Part shown: positions 1 through 7,900 of the stretch, piece after piece
Numbering within the stretch: position 1 is the first letter of the stretch
How the letters are laid out: each line of letters begins with the position of its first letter
From: Dasania phycosphaerae
GTDB lineage: Bacteria > Pseudomonadota > Gammaproteobacteria > Pseudomonadales > Dasaniaceae
Direction of reading: 5' to 3'
DNA length: 64,000 nucleotides
Assembly: GCF_026891035.1 (NCBI RefSeq)
Contig: NZ_JAPTGG010000012.1
Span: 71,467-135,466, forward strand
Made by a program: the position numbers and the translations under genes
Notes under the pieces: model-generated
What the model was told of the DNA's origin: nothing
Seen by the model: only the letters and a program-made list of their open reading frames with translations
Database searches by the model: none

Positions 1-1
1 C

Positions 2-538
2 TTGGATAAAAGCTTTAATCGCCTAGGTATCTATAACGATGGTGTAGGCACTACTGCCGTAGCCGATGCTTTTAGAGTTGACAGGCCCATGAACCCCATC
101 GCGGCCCGAGCCATACAAAAAAACATAGAGCACGGTTACCAGCAGTTTTTATCCATAGTGGCGCAGGGCCGCGATATGAGCGAAGAACAGGTGGCCGATA
201 TAGCCGAGGGTCGCGTTTGGTCGGGGCAAGATGCTGAGCGTTTAGGCTTGGTGGATGGCTTAGGGGGTTTAAAACAGGCGATAGATTCTGCGGCCAAACT
301 GGCCAGCCTGTCAGACTACCGGGATCAGCTTATTGAACGGCCGCTATCCCCCAAAGAGCAGCTGCTGCGCCAGTTAGGCCAGGTGTTAGTGCAGCCCTTG
401 CAAGGGGTTTTAAGCCCGGTATTACCTAGCCAGTTGCAACAGCTGATGGCTCCCTTTAAAGAGGCTAGTCAATTTTTGCAGAGCATGAGTGACCCAGCCG
501 GTTTGTATGTGCGCTGTACGGATTGCCTGGCACCATAA
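2..538 (+). CDS. sppA: Signal peptide peptidase SppA, C-terminal part (cut by window edge)
   Basis: This is the last 178 residues of a long-form (67K type) SppA, the inner-membrane serine protease of family S49 that degrades cleaved signal peptides. The visible part matches the end of the second S49 repeat: a GIYNDGVGTTAVAD stretch, the GRVWSGQDAERLGLVDGLGG segment typical of the family, and a C-terminal tail ending in two cysteines (RCTDCLAP), similar to the E. coli tail. The catalytic lysine and serine lie upstream of the window, so activity cannot be judged. The reading frame is open to the left edge; the first codon seen is not the true start. It converges on glpE, 14 bases away. Confidence 0.93.
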   Translation: MDKSFNRLGIYNDGVGTTAVADAFRVDRPMNPIAARAIQKNIEHGYQQFLSIVAQGRDMSEEQVADIAEGRVWSGQDAERLGLVDGLGGLKQAIDSAAKLASLSDYRDQLIERPLSPKEQLLRQLGQVLVQPLQGVLSPVLPSQLQQLMAPFKEASQFLQSMSDPAGLYVRCTDCLAP

Positions 539-552
539 TTGGGCGGTAACTG

Positions 553-870
553 CTAACTCTCGGTTACGGTGGCGTACTGTGTGCGCCACTCTTCAAAGCC
601 GCCATCCATGCTATAAACTTCACTAAAGCCTTGGCTGGCAAAAAAGTCGGCAGCGCCCTGGCTGCTATTGCCGTGGTAGCAATACACAACCAAGGGTTTG
701 CTGTGATCTTGCTGCTGGATAAAAGCCTGCACATTGTTGTTATCTATGTGTATGGCCCGTTCTATATGTGAGCTGATAAAAGAGGCTTGGTCGCGTATAT
801 CGACTAGGGTGGCGTCTTGTTCATCTAACAGGGTCTTGCTGTCGCTAATGGATAGGCGTTTGAAAGTCAT
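553..870 (-). CDS. glpE: Thiosulfate sulfurtransferase GlpE (single-domain rhodanese)
   Basis: A 105-residue, one-domain rhodanese that moves sulfane sulfur from thiosulfate to cyanide or thioredoxin-like acceptors in the cytoplasm. The active-site loop CYHGNSS (residues 64-70) has the catalytic cysteine in the six-residue loop characteristic of GlpE, and VDIRDQASF near residue 23 is the usual rhodanese motif. The length equals that of E. coli GlpE. The gene stands alone, convergent with sppA and divergent from efpL, with about 115 bases upstream for both promoters. Assignment to GlpE rather than another small rhodanese rests on the loop and the length. Confidence 0.93.
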   Translation of the reverse strand: MTFKRLSISDSKTLLDEQDATLVDIRDQASFISSHIERAIHIDNNNVQAFIQQQDHSKPLVVYCYHGNSSQGAADFFASQGFSEVYSMDGGFEEWRTQYATVTES

Positions 871-987
871 GGCGCTGCCTGTAGTTTTTGTGAGTAAAGG
901 TCATTATTATACGGCCCGCAGCCAGCGATAGCAGCTCAATAACATAATAATCTGAAACCGTCTGTATGATCTTAAGGGGATAGGGCA

Positions 988-1554
988 GTGCCTAAAGCCA
1001 GCGATTTAAAAAAGGGAGATGTGGTAGCAATTAAAGGTGCTCCGCATATTGTTAAGCATATAGAAGTAAAGTCACCTTCCTCCCGAGGCTCTGCGACCTT
1101 GTATAAAATTCGCTTTAAGCACGCGCAAACGGGGCAAAAAGTGGATGAGAGCCTGAAGGGTGATGATATGTTGGCGGATATAGATTTTGAGCGTCGCAAA
1201 ATGCAATACTCCTTTCGCGACGGTGAAGCCTATGTGTTTATGGATGATGAAGATTACAGCCAGCACAGCTTAACTGCAGCCGAACTAGGCGATGATAGAT
1301 ACTATATTGTTGAAAACATGGAAAGCGTAGTGGGTATGTTAGTGGCGGGGCAGTTGCTAGGCATAGAGTTGCCACAGTCCGTTGCCATGACGATTAGCGA
1401 GACTAGCCCGGGTATTAAAGGTGCTAGCGCCTCGGCTAGAACCAAGCCCGCACACTTTGTTACAGGCTTGGTTATCCAAGTGCCCGAATATATAGATGTT
1501 GGTGAAACAGTAAAAATTAATACCGAAGATAACCGCTTTATGTCGCGGGCTTAG
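988..1554 (+). CDS. efpL: Elongation factor P-like protein EfpL (YeiP)
   Basis: A 188-residue, three-domain EF-P paralogue. It binds the ribosomal E site and relieves stalling at proline-rich and some other motifs. The N-terminal KOW-like domain carries SPSSRGSATLYKIRF, where canonical EF-P has a modified lysine loop and EfpL/YeiP has an arginine. The C-terminal part contains ETSPGIKGASASARTKPA and TGLVIQVPEYIDVGE, hallmarks of the EF-P family. The start is GTG at 988, with AAGGGGA ending 7 bases upstream. The family does not need the EpmA lysylation used by EF-P. It is monocistronic here, with a PilZ gene about 90 bases downstream. Confidence 0.95.
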   Translation: MPKASDLKKGDVVAIKGAPHIVKHIEVKSPSSRGSATLYKIRFKHAQTGQKVDESLKGDDMLADIDFERRKMQYSFRDGEAYVFMDDEDYSQHSLTAAELGDDRYYIVENMESVVGMLVAGQLLGIELPQSVAMTISETSPGIKGASASARTKPAHFVTGLVIQVPEYIDVGETVKINTEDNRFMSRA

Positions 1555-1647
1555 CCCGCTGCTTAGCAATTAGCCCACACAGCCGCAGAGCTTTCAGCTA
1601 TATTAGTTAGCTATTAGCTGTAACCCGCCCAAGAGATTAGCCTTACT

Positions 1648-2328
1648 ATGCGTTTTGAAGAATTAAAGCTAGCCATAGCCACACAATTTGAGTTAACGAT
1701 TATCGGCCAGGATTATAAGCGTCATAATTGCCAGGCCAAGTTAATCGGTTATCAAAAACCTATGCGCTTAATGGTGGAGTTAATCAATAAGCCACCGCAG
1801 GTGCTACTGCATCAGGGTTTGAAAATTGAAGGTGAGGTTAACACTGCCTTGGGGCATGCGCATTTTGAGAGTGAGATAGATGAGCTGGTGCAGGGCTCGT
1901 CACCGTATTTGATTTTGGACTACCCCAGTCATATTGATTACCAGCAATTACGCGCTGAACCAAGACTGCCGGTGGATCAGCCCATAGAAGTCGTGGGCAA
2001 AACGGCTTTGGGTATGGATACCAGCCCTATGCATGGTTATATTTTGGATGTTAGTTGCTCGGGGGCACGCATAGTGGTGGAGAAAGAGTTAACCGCGATG
2101 GTAACTCATATCAGTATGGGGGTGATGTTAAGCGCTGCGGGCCTAGAGCGAGATATGACGGTTTTGGCAAAAGTAGTGGCCGCGTCTAAAACCAGTGATG
2201 AGCACCCCGATTATCACTTCGCCTATGGCTTACAATTTTTAGACTTGCAGGCTATTGATCAATACTTCTTACAGGCTTTTTGCCATAAGCTGGAGTTGCA
2301 GGCCAGGCAATTGAGCTGCTATCGCTAA
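1648..2328 (+). CDS. PilZ-domain c-di-GMP receptor (YcgR-like)
   Basis: A 226-residue cytoplasmic protein with an N-terminal YcgR-like beta domain (about 1-105) and a C-terminal PilZ domain (about 106-220). The c-di-GMP binding motifs are present: RAEPR (the RxxxR element, near residue 103) and DVSCSGAR (the D/N-x-S-x-x-G element, near residue 132). Proteins of this shape bind c-di-GMP and act on flagellar motors or pili. The target is not visible because no motility genes are in the window. It ends 1 base before the end of the convergent GGDEF-EAL gene, which suggests a local c-di-GMP module. The exact biological role is inferred. Confidence 0.85.
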   Translation: MRFEELKLAIATQFELTIIGQDYKRHNCQAKLIGYQKPMRLMVELINKPPQVLLHQGLKIEGEVNTALGHAHFESEIDELVQGSSPYLILDYPSHIDYQQLRAEPRLPVDQPIEVVGKTALGMDTSPMHGYILDVSCSGARIVVEKELTAMVTHISMGVMLSAAGLERDMTVLAKVVAASKTSDEHPDYHFAYGLQFLDLQAIDQYFLQAFCHKLELQARQLSCYR

Positions 2329-2329
2329 G

Positions 2330-4048
2330 CTAGTGGGCGATGTTGCTTAGCCGTTGGTTCTGCTGCCCCATCCAGTGCATAAAGTGGTTGTGGTTTAAGG
2401 GCTTGGCGATATAAAAGCCCTGTGCCTGATGGCAATCTCTAGTGCTGATGTATTCCAGGCAGCGGCTGTTTTCTATACCTTGAGCAATAATATTTAAGTT
2501 TAATATTTTCCCCAATTGAATGATCGCCTCGGTTACGTCGGCGTATTCTTCGTTGTACTCGGCTCGCTGAATTAAGCTGCGATCAATTTTAATGGAGTCT
2601 ATAGGTAGCCGGTGTAGCTGTGTTAAAGAGCAGTAATCCTTGCCAAAATTATCTATGGTCAAATGCACCCCTAGCTCATGTAGCTTATAAAGGCTGTTTT
2701 GTACTTTCTCAGAGCATTTAAAAGCATCGGCCTCGCTAAGCTCTAAGCACAGGTAGTGAGGGTTAAACTGTTGGTGGTGAATTAGCTTTTTAATAACATT
2801 GATCAGATAGGAATTTTCCAGTTGCTGCGCGGTTAAATTAACCGACACGGCGATGGCGGGTAGCCCCTGTTTCACCCAGGCTAAATGCTGCATGCAGGCA
2901 TTGTGCACCACCCAGTTACCCACTTTATTCATCAGGCCATTGCTTTCTATAGCATTTAAAAATTTATCGGGTGCCAGTAGGCCCTGGCTGGGGTTGTTCC
3001 AGCGCAATAAGGCTTCAGCACCTATCAATTGCTGGCTTTTGGTATCGACTATAGGTTGGTAGTAGAGCTGCAGCTGTTTTAAAAACTTGGGGTGTTTGAT
3101 ATCGCTGTCTAAAGCGTGTTGAAATTTATCTTTAAAGTTAAGCTCTTGGTCAGCAAAGGAGAACTGCCGCTTACCGGCTTGCTTGGCTTTAAATAAGGCG
3201 TTGTCGGCGTGTTTGAGTAGTACGCAGTGTTCTTGGCTGTCGTTGGGGTACAGTGCTATGCCTATGCTGCAACTTACGTCTAGTTTGATGTGGGTGCCAT
3301 GTTGTTGAAAATGGCAGCGCTCAATAATAGTTCTTGCCAAGGTGGCAGCATCTTTAGGGCTATGTAAATGAGTGGCAATAATGGCAAATTCATCGCCGCC
3401 TAAGCGGGCCACCAGATCACTTTCGCGCACGCTCTGCTGTAAGTGTTCGGCTGCGTCCGCCAGCACTTTATCGCCCACATCGTGGCCCAGGGCATCGTTG
3501 ATAAGTTTGAAGTTATCCAGGTCAACAATCATTAAGGCTAGTAGGTGGCCTGAGCGCTTAGTTTGGGCTATGAGTTTGAGTAATTGCTTTTTAAACGCTA
3601 AGCGGTTGGCAAGGCCGGTTAAGGGGTCGTGATGCGCTAGCTTTAACAGCCTTGCCTCATCCGCTTTGTGGCGTATAGCATAACGTATACAGTGCTCCAG
3701 TAGGGCGGGGGTAAGTTCCTGTATGCGTAGGCTGTCTATGCGCGAGTGTAAGTGTTTGTGCTGGCTAAAAGCCTGCTTGCTATGGCTTAACAGTAGCGTG
3801 GCCGGCACATAAGACTCGTCATTGGGGAGGTTACTGAGTAGCTCTAGGCGCTGCTCCAGTTCAGACTCGGTGCCTATCAGTAAGATATCGTAGTGTTTTT
3901 CGCTTAAACACTGTTGCGCGAGCTCAGCGCTAGCGCTGTAAGAAATTTCGATTTCGCTGTATTCAAACTGCTTACACAGCTTGGCTAGTAATTGCCTATG
4001 ATTTGGGCTGCTACTAATGAATAAAGCATTAACACAGGTGATAGACAT
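2330..4048 (-). CDS. GGDEF-EAL protein with a receiver-like N-terminus; EAL probably inactive
   Basis: A 572-residue cytoplasmic protein. Residues 1-125 look like a response-regulator receiver fold, but where the phospho-acceptor aspartate is expected the sequence is DILLIGTESE, so it is probably a pseudo-receiver. The GGDEF domain (about 135-300) is intact: GGDEF at 217-221, and an RESD inhibitory I-site at 208-211, five residues before it. The EAL domain (about 315-565) keeps E345 in AEALLRW, N in VNLTAQQL and K in IKIDRS. However, the canonical DDFGTGYSSL is DNFGKDYCSL (N467) and the general-base motif AEGVE is AQGIE (Q523). The simplest reading is a diguanylate cyclase with a sensory EAL domain. 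The start at 4048 gives the complete receiver fold. Confidence 0.9.
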   Translation of the reverse strand: MSITCVNALFISSSPNHRQLLAKLCKQFEYSEIEISYSASAELAQQCLSEKHYDILLIGTESELEQRLELLSNLPNDESYVPATLLLSHSKQAFSQHKHLHSRIDSLRIQELTPALLEHCIRYAIRHKADEARLLKLAHHDPLTGLANRLAFKKQLLKLIAQTKRSGHLLALMIVDLDNFKLINDALGHDVGDKVLADAAEHLQQSVRESDLVARLGGDEFAIIATHLHSPKDAATLARTIIERCHFQQHGTHIKLDVSCSIGIALYPNDSQEHCVLLKHADNALFKAKQAGKRQFSFADQELNFKDKFQHALDSDIKHPKFLKQLQLYYQPIVDTKSQQLIGAEALLRWNNPSQGLLAPDKFLNAIESNGLMNKVGNWVVHNACMQHLAWVKQGLPAIAVSVNLTAQQLENSYLINVIKKLIHHQQFNPHYLCLELSEADAFKCSEKVQNSLYKLHELGVHLTIDNFGKDYCSLTQLHRLPIDSIKIDRSLIQRAEYNEEYADVTEAIIQLGKILNLNIIAQGIENSRCLEYISTRDCHQAQGFYIAKPLNHNHFMHWMGQQNQRLSNIAH

Positions 4049-4268
4049 GGATCATCCTTAATATTCATTGTTATTGGCCTGCTGTCCCTAATAGCAAATA
4101 TAGCCAAAGTCACACCGAAAGGTTAGAGGGTACGTCACATTGATATGCTATAGGCGTAGTGTTTTATATAAGCTAAAGTTAGCAGATATAAGAAAAAGTT
4201 TCGATAGTGTACAAAGCACAGGCTTTTGGCTATGGAATAAGCAAATACGCACAGCCACGAGAGTTTTA

Positions 4269-4883
4269 ATGATGTTTCGCAATAAGTTGCCCCTATGTGG
4301 GTTGATATTAATCGCGTATAGCCCGCTGCTAATGGCGGTAACAGAAAGTGATATTTGGGTACCCAAACGCTATACGGCTGCTAAAAATAAGCTGCTTAGC
4401 ACCGCCGTTGAAGCTGAGCGAACCACTCGCTGCGCTCAGGTGATACAGGGCTCTTTAGTGGTAGAGAAAACCACCCCGCAGGCCTATTACTTTGTGGTGA
4501 CCTGCAGAGACAAAAACCGTAAGTCTTACAACCTTTCTTATAGCTACCCCGTCAACGGGGCTGAGCCCATATTACTGAATGAGCAGTTTGTTGTTGCCCC
4601 TGAGCCGGTAGTCATCGCTGCAGAGTCGGCAGAGCCTACGATTAGTGCTAATCGCGCATGGCCACTGTGTATAGCTGCATTAAAAAAGAAAACCCGCACC
4701 ATGTTAGATGTACTGATGCTAGAGAATAACCCGCGCCCTAGTGACGATGGGCTGGCTAGGCAGGTTTTTGATATTCCCTTTGATGCCAAAAATCCCCAAG
4801 GCTTACTTTTAAAGTATCAGGGCCATTGTGAGGTCGATGCAGAAGGGGAGCTAACCTTGGCTATATCGGGGCGCAAGAGCTAA
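4269..4883 (+). CDS. Putative secreted/periplasmic protein, unknown function
   Basis: I do not recognise a family. From the ATG at 4269 (or the adjacent ATG at 4272) the protein is about 204 residues. It begins with a short basic stretch and a hydrophobic segment (LPLCGLILIAYSPLLMA), as in a Sec signal peptide, with a likely cleavage before VTESDIW. The mature part has cysteine-containing segments (TRCAQVI, VVTCRDKN, WPLCIAAL, GHCEVDAEG), which suggests disulfides. A frame extension upstream to 4140 is open but reads like non-coding sequence and would bury the signal peptide. The gene lies between the GGDEF-EAL gene (divergent) and the giant kinase (same strand, about 100 bases downstream). 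Confidence 0.65.
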   Translation: MMFRNKLPLCGLILIAYSPLLMAVTESDIWVPKRYTAAKNKLLSTAVEAERTTRCAQVIQGSLVVEKTTPQAYYFVVTCRDKNRKSYNLSYSYPVNGAEPILLNEQFVVAPEPVVIAAESAEPTISANRAWPLCIAALKKKTRTMLDVLMLENNPRPSDDGLARQVFDIPFDAKNPQGLLLKYQGHCEVDAEGELTLAISGRKS

Positions 4884-4987
4884 TCTGTGTTGGGCAATAA
4901 TGCCTTTAGTAAGCATACAGGTTGAAAGCTAACTGCCATAAACTAGAATAAAAAACAGACATTTTTAAAAATATAGGTATAAAAATA

Positions 4988-7900
4988 ATGCCGGATACGA
5001 TGGCCCGCGCTTTTGGATATGAGCAATATACTCGTTACGTATTGCTAGCCGCTATTTTATTGATTTGTATTGCCCCCTATTTGCTCAACTTGGCGGGTGT
5101 TGATTTTGCGTCGTTTTCTGCCCCGTTAGAGCTGGCCAATGGGGCACAGCCCACCGAGGAGGCTTTGTTTTATGCGGTGGCAGGGGGCATACATCATGCC
5201 TTACTGGAATGGAGCGCGGTGACTATAGCGGTCATTACGGCTATCGTCTCTCTGTTTCACTACGCTACTCACAGGGATTTAACCGTTCCCATTATTGGCT
5301 TGGCGTTATTAGCTGCAGGCATTATTGACGCATTTCATGCTTTGGCAGCAACCCGCATTATCCATGCCCAAAGTGGCAATATGGACTTCATACCTTTTAC
5401 TTGGGCTATTTCGCGAATATTTAATGCCAGTATCATGGTTATGGCTGCGCTGCTTAGTATGTGGCTAGTACGTCAGCAGCTGCTACGCGATCAACTTTAT
5501 CAAAAACACGGTGTGGCCGTTATAGCGGGATTTGCTTTATTCCTTATGGCGGTCTGTAGTGCCGTTATCCTATGGGTAGCTAACGCCGAAACGTTGCCGC
5601 AAACAACCTATCCTACGGCCGTTATTACTAGGCCTTTTGATGTGCTCCCTTTAGCGCTATTTATGTTGAGTGGCACGCTGTTTTGGGCTTGGTATCGCAG
5701 TAATGAAAGCTTAGTAAAATTTGCGTTGATGCTAAGTATTATTCCAGGGATAGCCACGCAGCTATATATGGCTTTTGGCTCCAAGGCCTTATTTGATAAC
5801 CACTTTAATATTGCGCACTTTTTAAAAGTAATCGCCTATGGCTGTGTTTTACTGGGTATGTTGGCCGAAACCCTAAAAACCAGTAAGCCATCCGCCACAG
5901 TGGCAGACGACAATATTAATAGCAGTAACCCTATCCAGAGCTCAAAAGCCAATGAAGATATAAAAATCCTCGATGTGGGTGACCCCAAGATTAGGCTAAA
6001 CCTCTTGTTGCCTGCAGTCGCTTTTTGTTTGTCTTTATTTGTGGCCTTGGCGGTAGGCTTAACTTTTTACATGGAAAGTCGTCACATAGTTGAAGAGAGA
6101 GAAATCGGCGACTTAGATCATAAGGCCTCCGTAATAAAAGCTGAAATAGAGCAGGTCTATGAGGCTGCGGCTGCTGGTGTTAGTTTTTTAAGCCAAACGC
6201 CCGCAGTATTAGCAATAGCGGAGCATGCGCGCTTGGGTGAAGATGAACAAGTACAGCAGTGGCGCGAGCGCTTAGAGGTTATCTTTATTGGGGTGTTAAA
6301 CGTAAGGCCTATTTATTCAAAGATTTCCTATGTGCAAGCTGATCAACTCGCTAGCGAGATAGTGGCGGCTAGCAACCCTTATAGTGGTGCCCAGGCAATC
6401 CCTATACAAAACTATAAAAATTATACTGATTCTGTAGTGTTCAATAAAACCTTGTCACTAAACGAGGGGCAGATATATTTTTCCGATGTTACCATTGAGC
6501 CCGCTGATGCGCAGTCGGGTAATGCTAGGCGGTTAAGTTTTACGGTGTCTACGCCTGTTTTTGACTCGGCATCGGGCGAATTGTTTGGCGCTGTATTGAT
6601 AGAGGTTGATTTTGGTGAGTTGCTGAAACGACTTGATATAAAGCCGTTACAAGGCCTAGATTTTTATCTGGCTAATAGACAGGGCGATTATTTGTTACAT
6701 CCTAAACAGGCTAAAACCTTGCTGTTTAGCAACAGCTTAGGTGGAGGTCTGCAAAACGATTTTCCGGCATTACAGGACTCTTTACTCAATAATATTAAGT
6801 CTGAAAGTTTTAGAGGAGTGCTGGATAATAGTACTTATTTAGCGGTTTATAAGCAGTTAGATTTTTCGCAATATGGCCTGCATCAACCGTTGACTATGCT
6901 GCTGACTATGCCGGTAGGTGGCATTGATAAAATGCTACAGGAGATCAGAAATAGAAGTATTATTCTGGCTGTCTCACTTTCATTCTTAGTGTTGGCTTGT
7001 TCGATATTTTTATCGCGCCGTTTAATTAATAGCTTGGTTACGATGACCCATGAACTACAAAATTATGAGGTTACGGGCAAGGTGCATAATCTACCCGTAG
7101 AGGCCAAGGATGAAATAGGGGTTTTAGCGAGAAGTTTTCATAATCTATTGACCTTAATAGAGTTTAAGTCACGTCGCCAAGAGGAGTTGGCTAGGCAGTC
7201 TGAGCTTATGTCTACCCGCATGAAAAATATTTTGAGCTCTATAGAAGATGCGGTGATTAGTATTGATGAGCAGGGTGTTATTCAATCTTATAATAGAGCG
7301 GCGGAAGGTATTTTTGGCTATAGCGAGCAGGAAGTCATAGGGCAAAAAATAACCCTGCTAATGCCTGAGGAGTACGCTCAGCAGCATCAATACTTAGTAG
7401 AGGAGTATTTGCGCACAAAGATCAGTACCATTCTTGGCAAAGGGCGGCAGCTGAGTGCAGTAAGAAAAAATGGTGAAGAGTTTCCCATTTATTTGTCAGT
7501 GTCTGAAATTGATACCGACAGCGGCAAACTGTTTAGTGGTTTGATTAGGGATATTAGCGAGCAACTAGAGCTAGAAGCTGAACGGGCTAAGTTGTATGCC
7601 GACAGAGCCAAGGAAAAACAGCGTTTAGATGAGATTATTCGCGGTACTGATGTAGGCACCTGGGAGTGGGATGTAAGCACGGGTGAAATGTTTATCAACG
7701 AGCGCGGGGCGACCATGCTAGGTTATAGCCTGGCGGAGCTCAGCCCTTTGACTATCGAAAAATGGACTAACCTAATACACCCAGAAGACCTGCCAGCTAA
7801 TAACGATCAGCTCAGCAATCATTTGTCGGGTATCACCGAGTCCTTTTCCGGGGACGCGCGTATGCGGCGTAAAAATGGTAGCTGGGTATGGGTGATGGCC

